64,000 nucleotides of DNA from Agrococcus jejuensis (GCF_007679035.1 NZ_VEFR01000001.1:1011925-1075924), one strand, 5' to 3'; positions 1 to 8,646 are shown, counted from the first letter of the stretch. A program made the numbers and translations. The notes: generated by a model from the sequence alone, not told the origin.

Positions 1-155
1 CCAGGCGATTCCGCCTCCGAAGGGAGCATTCCCCTCAGGACCCGGGATCGCCTGCGAAACGCAACCGCTGCATCCCGACTCTGTGCGTATCGCAGGCGAT
101 TCCGCCTCCGAAGGGAGCATTCCCCTCAGGACCCGGGATCGCCTGCGAAACGCAA
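1..155. repeat. Two direct copies of a 63-bp palindrome-ended repeat
   Basis: The stretches 2-64 and 93-155 are identical over 63 bp and lie 91 bp apart. Each unit is bounded by inverted 9-10 bp ends (GCAGGCGAT and ATCGCCTGC) and holds a smaller GGGA-gcat-TCCC palindrome, so each could fold into a hairpin. It lies just beyond the stop of the M1 peptidase gene. It may act as a terminator or be an intergenic repeat. The first copy starts at the window edge, so more copies may lie upstream. Confidence 0.85.
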
Positions 156-177
156 GCGCGGAGGCGGCGGGATGCGG

Positions 178-1500
178 TCAGCGCGCGACGGGCGGGAGCG
201 CCGGCAGCGCCGGCTCGTCGAGCCAGGCGCGCAGCAGCGGCGCGACGTCCTGCCCCGAGACGCGGGTCGCGAGCGCGACGAGGTCGGCGGTCTCGACAGT
301 GCCGCCCGAGTGCTCGTCGACCCACGCGTGCAGCAGCGTGCGCATCGCGTCGGGGCCGATCGTGCGGCGCAGCGCGACGAGCGCGAGGGCGCCGCGCTTG
401 TAGACGCGGTCGTCGAACATGTCGGCGGCCCCGGGATCCGACAGCACGAGGTCCTGCGGCAGGCCGGTGAGGCGCGCGTGGTGCAGCGCCGCCTGCTCGT
501 CGATCGAGAGCCCACCTGCGGCCTGCGACCACACCCACTCCGAGTAGCAGGCGAAGCCCTCGTGCAGCCAGATGTCGCGCCAGGTGCGGGCCGTCACGGC
601 GTTGCCGAACCACTGGTGCGCGAGCTCGTGCGCGATGAGCCGCACGGCATCCCACTCGGGACGGCAGAAGTTGCGGCCGAACGTCGACAGGCTCTGCGAC
701 TCGAGCGGGATCTCGAGCTCGTCGTCGGTCACGACCGTCGTGTAGTCGTCGAACGGGTACGGGCCGAACTCGTGCTCGAAGCACGCCAGCATCTGCGGCT
801 GCAGCCCGAACGACGCCTCGTACGCCGCACCGGTCATGCCCGTGGGGCGCAGCACCCGCATGGGTACCGAAGCCCGCTGGCGCACCTCCTGGTAGCGGCC
901 GATCTGCACCGTCGCCAGGTACGGCGCCATGGGCGCGCGCTGCGCGAAGCGGAAGGTGCGGGATGCGCCGCGCCGCTCGACGCCGGTCTGCTCTCCCGAG
1001 CACGCGACGACGTACTCCGACGGCACCTTCACCGACAGGTCGTAGGTCGCCTTCGACGACGCGCGGTCGTTGCACGGCATCCACGTGGGGGCCCCGTGGG
1101 GCTGCGCAGCGACGATGACGCCGTCCTCGAGCTCCTCCCACCCCGCCTCGCCGAAGGCGCGCATCCGCAGCGGCCTGGGGTTGCCGCGGTAGTCGACCTG
1201 CACGGCGAGGCGCGTGCCGGCCGGCGCCTCGGCGGGCAGCGTGACCGTGAGGTGCGTGCCCGAGTGGCCGTGCTTCGCGCGGGTGCCGTCGACGAGCACG
1301 CGGCTCACGCGCAGGTGCGCGAGGTCGAGGCGGATGCGTCGCGCGGGCTCGGCGAGGACGATCGCGAGCGTGGCCGAGCCCTCGAGCAGGTTCGACGACG
1401 GCCGGTAGTCGAGGTCGACGACGACGTGCTCGACGTCGTACGAGAGGTCGCCGTGGCCCGGCATGTACGGGTCGGCGTGCTGCTGCATCCCCACCATCAT
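178..1500 (-). CDS. M1 family zinc metallopeptidase (aminopeptidase N-like)
   Basis: A 440-residue zinc aminopeptidase of the M1 (gluzincin) family, which removes N-terminal residues from peptides. The zinc site is clear: HELAHQWFGN at residues 291-300 gives two histidines and the general base, and WLHEGFA supplies the third ligand Glu314. The usual GAMEN exopeptidase motif is replaced by an LESQ-type sequence near 267, as in the shorter actinobacterial M1 enzymes. At 440 residues it is the two-domain short form, without the C-terminal ERAP1-like domain. There is no signal peptide, so it is probably cytosolic. It begins only 9 nt after the synthetase gene and is probably co-transcribed with it. 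Confidence 0.93.
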   Translation of the reverse strand: MMVGMQQHADPYMPGHGDLSYDVEHVVVDLDYRPSSNLLEGSATLAIVLAEPARRIRLDLAHLRVSRVLVDGTRAKHGHSGTHLTVTLPAEAPAGTRLAVQVDYRGNPRPLRMRAFGEAGWEELEDGVIVAAQPHGAPTWMPCNDRASSKATYDLSVKVPSEYVVACSGEQTGVERRGASRTFRFAQRAPMAPYLATVQIGRYQEVRQRASVPMRVLRPTGMTGAAYEASFGLQPQMLACFEHEFGPYPFDDYTTVVTDDELEIPLESQSLSTFGRNFCRPEWDAVRLIAHELAHQWFGNAVTARTWRDIWLHEGFACYSEWVWSQAAGGLSIDEQAALHHARLTGLPQDLVLSDPGAADMFDDRVYKRGALALVALRRTIGPDAMRTLLHAWVDEHSGGTVETADLVALATRVSGQDVAPLLRAWLDEPALPALPPVAR

Positions 1501-1509
1501 GCCCCTGCC

Positions 1510-4500
1510 TCAGTCCTCCCAGGGACCGATGGGGTTGCCGAGCCACCGCGTGCGGCTCGGCACGAGCTCGCCGCGCATCACGAGCGAGGCGGGCCCGACG
1601 GTCGCGTGACGGCCCAGCGTGGCGGCGGGGAGGATCACGGAGTTCGGCCCGAGGGTCGCGCCGGCGTCGACGCGCACGGTGCCGAGCGACAGCACGCGAT
1701 CGTGGAAGAGATGGGTCTGCACGACGCACCCGGCGTTGACGGTGGCGCCGTCGCCCAGCACGACGAGGTCGGCCTCGGGCAGCCAGTACGTGTCGCACCA
1801 CACGCCGCGGCCCACGCGCACGCCGAGCATCCGCAACCACACGACCATGGCGACGGTGCCGGATGCGGGGCCCGCGAACCAGCGGGCGGCGAGCAGCTCG
1901 AGGAACGTGTCGGCGAGCTCGTTGCGCCACACGAAGCCGCTCCACAGCGGATGCTCGCCCTCGCGGATGCGGCCGACGAGCGCCCACTTGGCGGCGACGG
2001 CGATGAGCGCCGAGACGATGCCGACGGCCAGGAGCAGCAGCGGCGCGACGAGCGCGGCGGCGACGAGGCCAACCCAGGTCCACGCGTCGCCGAGCAGCGC
2101 GACGAGCGCCGCGACCGCCGCGAACGGCAGCGCGACGGCGAGCAGCATGGGCACGACGCGGGCGGTCTCGACGAGGCCGCGCAGCACCTTGAGGCGCGTC
2201 GAGGGCGCGTAGGTGCGACTCGCATCCACCTCGTCGGCCGTGCGCCGCAGCTGCGTGGGCGGGCTGCCGATCCACGACGATCCGGCCTTGGCCGTGCCGC
2301 GCTGCGGCGCCGCCGAGAGCACGGCCACGAGGGATGCCTTGGGGATGCGGCGGCCGGGTGCCGCCATGCCGGAGTTGCCGAGGAAGGCGCGCTTGCCGAC
2401 CTTGACGCGCTCGGCGCGCAGCCAGCCGCCCGTGAGCTCGTAGCCGCCCACGAGGGTGTCGTCGGCGAGGAAGACCTCGTCGCCGATCTCGGTGAGCGAC
2501 GGGATCATCACGACCGTCGACGCCTCGACGCCGCGACCGACCTTCGCGCCCAGCGCGCGCAGCCACCACGGCGTGAGCGCGCCGGCGTACAGCGGGTAGA
2601 GCCAGGCGCGGGCGTCGTCGAGCACGCGCACCGTGAGCCAGGCGGCGAGACCGGCTGCCGACCGCACGGGCACGGGGCCGGAGCGGATCGCGAGCGCCGC
2701 CAGCCGCACGATCGCCAGCACGAGCACCATGAGCGCGACGTACCCGATCAGTGCCGCGACGGGCAGCCACGGCGCCGCGGCGAGCATCGCATCCGTCGCG
2801 GTCTCGGCCTCGAGGAGCGCGGGCACGGCCACGAGCGCGCCGATCGCGGCAGCGATCCACGGCAGGCCAGCGACGAGCGTGCCGGCGAGCGCGTACGACG
2901 CCGCCCAGCGCCGCGGACCCGCCGCGTGGCGCCCCTCCCATGCGCCGCGCGCCTTGCCCACGCGCACGGCGGGCGAGCCCGACACGAGCGCACCGGGCTT
3001 CACGCGATCGCCGACGAACGAGCCGGGAGCGACCTCGGCGCCCGCCGCGACGCGCGCGCCCGGGCCGAGCGTCGAGCGCGCGCCGATGCGCGCATCCCGT
3101 CCGATGCGCACGGCGCCGACGTGCACGACCCCGCCGTCGATCCACGTGCCCGAGAGGTCGACCTCCGACTCGACGGACGCACCGCGGGCGAGCCGCAGGA
3201 ACCCGGTGACGGGCGGCAGCGCGTGCAGCTGCACGTCGCGGCCGATGCTCGCGCCGAGCAGGCGCGCGTACCAGGGCATGAACGCGGCACCGGCGAGCGA
3301 GGTCGCGGCGAGCTGCGACTGCACCTGCTCGGCGAGCCAGATGCGCAGGTGCACGCGGCCGCCGCGGGGGTACGTGCCGGGCGCGACGCCGCGCAGGGCG
3401 ACGCGGATGATCGAGGCCGCGAGCAGCATGCGGCCGGGCGGCGCGACGAACACGGCCACCATCGCGACGACGAGCGGCCACGGCGGCGTCGGCAGCCACG
3501 CGGCGAGCGGATGCAGCACCGCGCTCGCGAGCAGCAGCCACGCGATCCAGCGCGCGCCGGCGAGCGCGTGCAGCGGGTAGGCGGCGAGCGCCTGCGCCAC
3601 CTGCGTGCGCCGACGGATGGGGTGGGTCTCGGCGTTCGTGCGTGCGGCGGAGGCGCCGAGCGAGTCGAGGTGGCCGGCGAGGTCGCCGACCGTCGAGTGC
3701 TGGTAGACGTCGCCGACGACGACCTCGGGGTGGCGCTCGCGGATGCGGCCGACGGCCTGCGCCGCCGTGAGCGAGCCGCCGCCGAGGTCGAAGAAGTCGG
3801 CGTCGAGCCGCTCGGGGTCGGCCGCGAGCACGTCGCGCCAGATGGCGGCGATCCAGGTCTGCGTCTCGCTCCAGCCGTCGTGCGCGGTCGCGGCCGACGG
3901 CAGCGGCCACGGCAGCGCGTCGCGGTCGACCTTGCCCGAGGTGCGCGTGGGCAGGTCGTCGACGATCGCGAGGCGCGGCACGAGCGCGGCGGGCATGCGC
4001 TCGCGCAGCACCGTCATCGCGACGCCGGCGTCGTACGTCTCGTCGACCGTGAGGTAGCCGACGAGCACCTGGCTGCCGGCCGACGTGGAGCGGACCGCGG
4101 CGGCGGCGCCGACGACGCCGGGCACGCGCAGCAGCTGGCCGTCGATCTCGCCGAGCTCGATGCGGCGGCCGCCGAGCTTGATCTGGTCGTCCGCGCGGCC
4201 GCCGAAGACGAGACCCGCAGGATCGTTGCGCACGACGTCGCCCGATCGGTACGCGCGCTGCCAGCCGAGCGACGGGATCGGCGCGTACTTGTCCGCGTCC
4301 TTCGCGGCGTCGAGGTAGCGGGCGAGGCCGACGCCGCCGATGACGAGCTCGCCCGTCTCCCCCTCCGCGACCGGTCGCCCCTCGGCATCCACGACCGCGA
4401 GGTCCCAGCCGTCGAGCGGCAGCCCGATGCGCACGGCATCCGTGCCGTCGACGAGCGCGGCGCAGGCGACGACGGTCGCCTCGGTGGGGCCGTACGTGTT

Positions 4501-5376
4501 CCACACCTCTCGGCCCGGACGCTGCAGGCGCTGGCCGAGCTCGGGCGGCAGCGCCTCGCCGCCCAGGATCACCATGCGCACGGCGTCGAGGGACTGGATG
4601 GGCCACAGCGACACGAGCGTCGGCACCGTCGACACGATCGTGATGCCGTTCGCGACGAGCCACGGGGCCACGTCGACGCCCGAGCGCACGAGCGAGCGCG
4701 GCGCGGGCACGAGGCACGCGCCGTGCGCCCACGCGAGCCACATCTCCTCGCACGACGCGTCGAACGCGACCGAGAGGCCCGCCATGACGCGGTCGTGCGG
4801 GCCGATGGGCTCGTGCCGCAGGAAGAGGCGCGACTCGGCGTCGACGAACGCGGCTGCCGAGCGGTGGGTCACGGCGACGCCCTTCGGCGTGCCCGTCGAG
4901 CCCGAGGTGAAGATGATCCACGCGTCGTCGTCGGGCGTCGGCGGCGCGACGTCGCGGGGACCCTCGGCGCGGGCGTGCTCGGTGAGCGCGACCCCGAGGC
5001 CCGTCGCGGCGATCGCCTGCACGGCCGCCTCGCCGAAGACGGTCGCGGCGCGCTCATCGGGGTCGTCGGCATCCACCGGCACGTAGGCGGCGCCACCCAG
5101 CAGCGTGCCGAGGATCGCCACGTACAGGTCGGTCGTGCCCGACGAGATGCGGATGCCCACGCGGTCGCCGCGGCCCACGCCCTGCTCGGCGAGGCGGTCG
5201 GCGAAGGCCTGCGCGGCATCGACGAGCTCGGCGTACGTGAGCTGCTCGGAGCCGTTGTCGAGCGCGAGCGCATCGGGATGCGCCTCGGCGGTCGCGGCGA
5301 CGACGTCGGCGAGCGTGCGCTCGGGAGCCGCGAGGTGCGATGCGAGGAACGCGTCGGGGATGCTCGGGCTGCTCAC
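1510..5376 (-). CDS. NRPS-like poly(amino acid) synthetase (Pls/PosA type)
   Basis: A 1288-residue single-module synthetase. Residues 1-490 form an adenylation domain: phosphate loop FTSGSTGTPKG near 156-166, FDAS with the amino-binding Asp near 206, NTYGPTEAT near 293, YRSGDVV near 376 and catalytic Lys482. A carrier domain follows (FFDLGGGSL, phosphopantetheine Ser535). The last ~690 residues hold membrane segments between three hexapeptide-like acyltransferase repeats, the layout of epsilon-poly-L-lysine synthetase Pls and of the PosA-like terminal domain family; there is no thioesterase. GTG at 5376 is chosen because a GGAAGG ribosome site precedes it; a GTG at 5394 is the longer option. 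A Glu where pocket position 239 falls could suit a basic substrate. That substrate, and the product, are inference. Confidence 0.88.
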   Translation of the reverse strand: MSSPSIPDAFLASHLAAPERTLADVVAATAEAHPDALALDNGSEQLTYAELVDAAQAFADRLAEQGVGRGDRVGIRISSGTTDLYVAILGTLLGGAAYVPVDADDPDERAATVFGEAAVQAIAATGLGVALTEHARAEGPRDVAPPTPDDDAWIIFTSGSTGTPKGVAVTHRSAAAFVDAESRLFLRHEPIGPHDRVMAGLSVAFDASCEEMWLAWAHGACLVPAPRSLVRSGVDVAPWLVANGITIVSTVPTLVSLWPIQSLDAVRMVILGGEALPPELGQRLQRPGREVWNTYGPTEATVVACAALVDGTDAVRIGLPLDGWDLAVVDAEGRPVAEGETGELVIGGVGLARYLDAAKDADKYAPIPSLGWQRAYRSGDVVRNDPAGLVFGGRADDQIKLGGRRIELGEIDGQLLRVPGVVGAAAAVRSTSAGSQVLVGYLTVDETYDAGVAMTVLRERMPAALVPRLAIVDDLPTRTSGKVDRDALPWPLPSAATAHDGWSETQTWIAAIWRDVLAADPERLDADFFDLGGGSLTAAQAVGRIRERHPEVVVGDVYQHSTVGDLAGHLDSLGASAARTNAETHPIRRRTQVAQALAAYPLHALAGARWIAWLLLASAVLHPLAAWLPTPPWPLVVAMVAVFVAPPGRMLLAASIIRVALRGVAPGTYPRGGRVHLRIWLAEQVQSQLAATSLAGAAFMPWYARLLGASIGRDVQLHALPPVTGFLRLARGASVESEVDLSGTWIDGGVVHVGAVRIGRDARIGARSTLGPGARVAAGAEVAPGSFVGDRVKPGALVSGSPAVRVGKARGAWEGRHAAGPRRWAASYALAGTLVAGLPWIAAAIGALVAVPALLEAETATDAMLAAAPWLPVAALIGYVALMVLVLAIVRLAALAIRSGPVPVRSAAGLAAWLTVRVLDDARAWLYPLYAGALTPWWLRALGAKVGRGVEASTVVMIPSLTEIGDEVFLADDTLVGGYELTGGWLRAERVKVGKRAFLGNSGMAAPGRRIPKASLVAVLSAAPQRGTAKAGSSWIGSPPTQLRRTADEVDASRTYAPSTRLKVLRGLVETARVVPMLLAVALPFAAVAALVALLGDAWTWVGLVAAALVAPLLLLAVGIVSALIAVAAKWALVGRIREGEHPLWSGFVWRNELADTFLELLAARWFAGPASGTVAMVVWLRMLGVRVGRGVWCDTYWLPEADLVVLGDGATVNAGCVVQTHLFHDRVLSLGTVRVDAGATLGPNSVILPAATLGRHATVGPASLVMRGELVPSRTRWLGNPIGPWED

Positions 5377-5398
5377 GTGCCCATCCTTCCCCACGCGC

Positions 5399-5434
5399 GG
5401 GCGGAGAACCGCCCGGTCACCTGCCGGTCACCTG
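5399..5434. repeat. Small hairpin and 11-bp direct repeat before the synthetase gene
   Basis: GGGCGG at 5399-5404 pairs with CCGCCC at 5409-5414 around AGAA. The 11-mer CCGGTCACCTG then occurs twice head to tail at 5413-5423 and 5424-5434. Both lie just upstream of the synthetase start on the minus strand, so they could be part of its promoter or leader. No TAnnnT box was found for that gene, and the role is unknown. Confidence 0.5.
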
Positions 5435-5455
5435 CCGTCCATGTCGTGCCTGCGC

Positions 5456-5526
5456 GTCGAATCCGCACGCCACGGCCGTCTCAGGTGCAGGGAGCACCTG
5501 AGACTCCGCTCAGGTGCGGATTCGAC
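5456..5526. repeat. Nested palindrome between divergent genes
   Basis: Outer arms GTCGAATCCGCAC (5456-5468) and its exact complement (5514-5526) enclose a second stem, GTCTCAGGTGC (5478-5488) with GCACCTGAGAC (5494-5504). It lies between two divergent genes, where a terminator is not expected. The CTCAGGTGCA/GCACCTGAG core is shared with the hairpin at 21931-21995, and both begin near CGTCGAA, so the two look like members of one dispersed palindromic family. Confidence 0.7.
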
Positions 5527-5540
5527 GGGGCGTGCGTTCG

Positions 5541-5546
5541 TAGACT
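5541..5546 (+). promoter_or_regulatory. -10 box (TAGACT) of a probable leaderless promoter
   Basis: TAGACT fits the actinobacterial TAnnnT -10 consensus and ends 8 nt before the ATG at 5555. Transcription would start at or next to the start codon, and no Shine-Dalgarno sequence is present. The same hexamer at the same distance precedes the murT-like gene. Confidence 0.6.
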
Positions 5547-5554
5547 CGGCATCC

Positions 5555-6025
5555 ATGGCGACCCTTGCGAGCGACGCCGCCGGCATGACCAGGCGGCATG
5601 CGATCACGCTGGCGCTCGACGTCGCGCTGACGATCGTCGGAGCCCTCGTGCTGCTCACGGCGTGGCACGCCGTCGTGCTCGACGACCGCGTCGCGGGCTT
5701 CCTCGAGGGCGCGCGCCTGCTGTTCCTCTTCATGGACGTGGGCCTCGGCGTCTGGTCGATCGCGCTCGTCGTGCTCGGGATGCGCGCGCGGCGAGGCGCA
5801 CGCCGACCCGGACTCGTGGCGGTGCTCGTCGCGTGCGCCGTCGGCGTCGTGCTCAACGCCGCTGCCGTGCTGCTCATCGGACTCGCGCAGGGCATCGTCT
5901 ACCTCGACCATGCGCTGCTGGCGGGTGCGGCGACGCTCGTCGCCGCGTTCGCCGTCGTGCCCGCGCTGCATCGCGCACGCGACCCACGGCCGAGCACCGC
6001 GGGCGACGCCGCCGACGCCTCGTAG
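5555..6025 (+). CDS. Small four-helix membrane protein, unknown function
   Basis: A 156-residue protein that I do not recognise. It has a short polar N-terminus, four hydrophobic segments (about residues 18-40, 53-75, 85-108 and 115-135) and a polar tail, consistent with an integral membrane protein. The ATG at 5555 is chosen because TAGACT lies 8 nt upstream. It sits directly before the lipid II amidation genes, but its stop codon overlaps the -10 box of the next promoter, so the two units can be transcribed separately. A cell-envelope role would be a guess from position only. Confidence 0.75.
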   Translation: MATLASDAAGMTRRHAITLALDVALTIVGALVLLTAWHAVVLDDRVAGFLEGARLLFLFMDVGLGVWSIALVVLGMRARRGARRPGLVAVLVACAVGVVLNAAAVLLIGLAQGIVYLDHALLAGAATLVAAFAVVPALHRARDPRPSTAGDAADAS

Positions 6026-6028
6026 ACT
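6023..6028 (+). promoter_or_regulatory. -10 box (TAGACT) for the murT-gatD unit
   Basis: TAGACT ends 8 nt before the ATG at 6037, matching a leaderless promoter. Its first three bases are also the TAG stop codon of the upstream membrane protein gene, so coding sequence and promoter overlap. Confidence 0.6.
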
Positions 6029-6036
6029 CGAGCACC

Positions 6037-7299
6037 ATGGCGATGCTCCCCGTGATGACCGGCAAGCTCGCCCTCGCGGGCCTGCGTCTGCTCGGTCGCA
6101 GCGGCAACGCGCTGCCCGGCCTCGTCGTCGAGCGGCTGTTCCCGCGGTACCTAGCGAAGACGCTGAGCGCGCTCCCCCACGGCGTCGTCGTGGTGTCGGG
6201 CACGAATGGCAAGACCACGACGACGAAGATGGTCGCCGCGATCCTCGCCGAGCGCTTCCGCGTGCTCACGAACGACACCGGCTCGAACTTCGTGCGCGGC
6301 ACGATCGGCGCCGCCGTCTCGTCGTCGACCTGGACCGGCCGGCTCGACGCCGACGTCGCCGTGTTCGAGCTCGACGAGGCCCACGCCGTGCGCTTCGTCG
6401 AGCGGTACAAGCCCGAGCGCGTGCTGCTGCTCAACGTCATGCGCGATCAGCTCGACCGCTTCGGCGAGATCGACCACACCGCGCGCCTGCTGCAGCAGGT
6501 CGCGTCGCAGGCGACGGTCGCCGTCGGCCTCAATCGCGACGACGCCCGCATCGCGGCCATCGCAGGCACCATCGACGCCGAGCCCGTCTGGTACCAGGTG
6601 GCCGACGACCTGCGGCACCTGTTCCCCACCGACGAGGAGCTGTACGGCGGCGCCTCGCGCGCGGCCCGCGACTCCGACGGCGCCGCCGCCGAGCTCGTCG
6701 CGTGGGATGCGAACGCCACGACCATCCGCATCGGCGACGCCGAGCAGTCGTTCCCGCTGCGCGCATCCGGCGCCCACAACGCGCAGAACGCCACGGCCGC
6801 CGCAGCCATCGCCAGCACGTTCGACCTCACGCCCGACGAGATCTTCCGCGGCCTGCGCGCCGTCGAGCCCGCGTTCGGGCGCGGCCAGTCGTTCGAGATC
6901 GACGGGCGCGACGTGTCGCTGCACCTCGTGAAGAACCCCGCCGGCTTCCGCCAGTCGCTCGCTGCCGCCCGCGTCGAGGACCCGGCGCGCATCTGCATCG
7001 TCATCAACGACGACGACGCCGACGGCCGGGACGTGTCGTGGCTGTGGGACGTCGACTTCACGGGCCTCGCCGATGGCGTGCCCGTGTCGACTGCCGGCGT
7101 GCGCGCCGCCGACATGGCCGTGCGCCTGCGCTACGACGGCGTCGAGGCGGCCGCGGTCGACGCCGCGCTCGCACCCGCCGTCGACCGCGCGCTCGCCGCG
7201 ACCGCGCCGGGCGAGCGCCTGCTGATCTTCTCGACCTACACCGCGATGTGGGGCCTCCACCGTCATCTCGTCGCCCGCGCGAAGGAGGTGCGCGCGTGA
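6037..7299 (+). CDS. murT: Lipid II isoglutaminyl synthase, MurT subunit
   Basis: MurT activates the alpha-carboxyl of the stem-peptide D-glutamate on lipid II so that GatD can amidate it to isoglutamine during peptidoglycan synthesis. The 420-residue protein has a Mur-ligase ATP site (GTNGKT, residues 55-60) and the C-terminal MurT domain with an NDDDADGRDVSWLWD motif that contains the expected catalytic aspartate. The four-cysteine zinc ribbon found in the middle domain of Staphylococcus MurT is absent: the only cysteine is in an ICIVIN strand. The GTG start of gatD overlaps its stop, as expected for partners of one complex. Confidence 0.93.
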   Translation: MAMLPVMTGKLALAGLRLLGRSGNALPGLVVERLFPRYLAKTLSALPHGVVVVSGTNGKTTTTKMVAAILAERFRVLTNDTGSNFVRGTIGAAVSSSTWTGRLDADVAVFELDEAHAVRFVERYKPERVLLLNVMRDQLDRFGEIDHTARLLQQVASQATVAVGLNRDDARIAAIAGTIDAEPVWYQVADDLRHLFPTDEELYGGASRAARDSDGAAAELVAWDANATTIRIGDAEQSFPLRASGAHNAQNATAAAAIASTFDLTPDEIFRGLRAVEPAFGRGQSFEIDGRDVSLHLVKNPAGFRQSLAAARVEDPARICIVINDDDADGRDVSWLWDVDFTGLADGVPVSTAGVRAADMAVRLRYDGVEAAAVDAALAPAVDRALAATAPGERLLIFSTYTAMWGLHRHLVARAKEVRA

Positions 7300-8009
7300 C
7301 GCCGCTGCGCATCGTGCACCTGTACCCGCACGAGATGAACATCTACGGCGACACCGGCAACGTCGTCGTGCTGCGCAAGCGCCTCGAGTGGCGCGACCTG
7401 CCCGTCGAGATCGTGCCGGTGGGCGTCGGCGACGACCTGCCGAGCGACGTCGACCTCATCCTCGGCGGTGGCGGCCAGGATGCGGCGCAGGGCGAGATCG
7501 GCGAGGACTTCCAGCGCCGCGGGCCCGAGCTGCGTGCGGCGGCGTCCGACGGCGTCGTCATCCTCGCGATCTGCGGCGCGTATCAGCTGCTCGGGCACGA
7601 GTTCAACACCGCCGCCGGCACCCGCATCCCCGGCGTCGGCGTGCTCGACGTCGTGACGAACGGCTCCGACACCCGCCTCATCGGCAACCACGCCGTCGAC
7701 TCCGAGTGGGGTCGCCTCGTGGGCTACGAGAACCACTCAGGCCTCACGACGCTCGGCCCTGCCGCGACGCCGCTCGCCCGCACGGTGCCGGGCCGCGGCA
7801 ACGACGGGCAGGACTCGACCGAGGGATGCGTGCAGGGCAACGTGTTCGGCACGTACCTGCACGGCCCCGTGCTCGCGAAGTCGCCGCGCTTCGCCGACGA
7901 GCTGCTGCGCCGTGCGCTCGAGCGCCGCGGCGACGCGGCCGAGCTCGCGCCCCTCGACGACGCGCTCGCGCTGCAGGCCGCGGAGGTCGCGGCGAAGCGA
8001 CCGCGCTGA
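7296..8009 (+). CDS. gatD: Lipid II isoglutaminyl synthase, GatD glutaminase subunit
   Basis: A class I glutamine amidotransferase that hydrolyses glutamine and passes ammonia to MurT for lipid II amidation. The 237-residue protein carries the nucleophile Cys93 in AICGAYQLLG and the catalytic His189 in GTYLHGP, close to Cys94 and His189 of Staphylococcus GatD. The N-terminal HLYPHEMNIYGDTGN motif is typical of the family. The GTG start at 7296 overlaps the murT stop in a GTGA, indicating translational coupling. Confidence 0.94.
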   Translation: MTPLRIVHLYPHEMNIYGDTGNVVVLRKRLEWRDLPVEIVPVGVGDDLPSDVDLILGGGGQDAAQGEIGEDFQRRGPELRAAASDGVVILAICGAYQLLGHEFNTAAGTRIPGVGVLDVVTNGSDTRLIGNHAVDSEWGRLVGYENHSGLTTLGPAATPLARTVPGRGNDGQDSTEGCVQGNVFGTYLHGPVLAKSPRFADELLRRALERRGDAAELAPLDDALALQAAEVAAKRPR

Positions 8010-8013
8010 GGGA

Positions 8014-8610
8014 TCAGGCAGCCTCGACGGCCGCCCATCCCGGCGCGAGCAGGTCGAAGCCGGCCGCGAGCACGGCCAGCGGGTCGTCGGCGCCCGACAC
8101 GAGCGTCTGCATCTGCAGCACGAAGCGGGCGTAGACCCGCACGGCGTCGCTCGGTGCCTCCGCAGCCAGCGCCTCGGCGATCGCGTCGGCGAGCGCATCC
8201 TCGTGCCGCAGCCACATGCGGGCGCCGTAGTCGCGCAGCGACGGCGTCGCGTCGAGCATCGCGAGGAAGCGCCTCGTGGCGTCGTCGCGGTGCTCGTCGA
8301 GGTTGATCCGGATCTCGCGCGCGTAGAAGGCGCGGAGGGCGTCGTGGATGCTCGTGCCCGGCTCGCGGTCGCGCACGGCTGCGACGAGCTGCTCGCGCTG
8401 CTCGTCGTCCTCGTCGAAGACGAGCGCCTCCTTCTGCGGGAAGTGCGCGAAGACGGTGGTGGGCGACACGTCGGCGGCGTCGGCGACCTGCTTGACGCTC
8501 ACGGCGTCGAAGCCGTGCTCGAGGAACATGAGCGTCGCGACGTCGGAGATCGCCTTGCGCGTCGCCGCCTTCTTGCGCTCGCGCCTGCCGAGGGGCTCCG
8601 TCGTGCTCAT
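8014..8610 (-). CDS. TetR family transcriptional regulator
   Basis: A 198-residue regulator with an N-terminal TetR helix-turn-helix (VKQVADAADVSPTTVFAHF, about residues 41-59) and a divergent C-terminal ligand-binding domain. The ATG at 8610 is chosen because TAGGAT lies 7 nt upstream. It faces away from an MFS transporter gene. The palindrome over that gene's promoter is the likely target, so the protein probably represses the exporter until an inducer binds. The inducer cannot be read from sequence. Confidence 0.9.
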   Translation of the reverse strand: MSTTEPLGRRERKKAATRKAISDVATLMFLEHGFDAVSVKQVADAADVSPTTVFAHFPQKEALVFDEDDEQREQLVAAVRDREPGTSIHDALRAFYAREIRINLDEHRDDATRRFLAMLDATPSLRDYGARMWLRHEDALADAIAEALAAEAPSDAVRVYARFVLQMQTLVSGADDPLAVLAAGFDLLAPGWAAVEAA

Positions 8611-8617
8611 GCGGGCC

Positions 8618-8623
8618 ATCCTA
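8618..8623 (-). promoter_or_regulatory. -10 box (TAGGAT) of the TetR gene
   Basis: On the minus strand TAGGAT ends 7 nt before the ATG at 8610, the leaderless arrangement seen elsewhere here. It lies about 30 bp from the palindromic operator, so autoregulation is possible. Confidence 0.5.
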
Positions 8624-8646
8624 TCCGGATCCGGTTCGATCATGGC

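Noticed and set aside
35..7299. Very long open frames opposite or out of phase with the synthetase and murT genes (over 1600 and 2300 codons)
   Set aside because: They are Arg/Ala/Gly-rich by-products of high GC with no domains, and well-supported genes occupy the same DNA in other frames.
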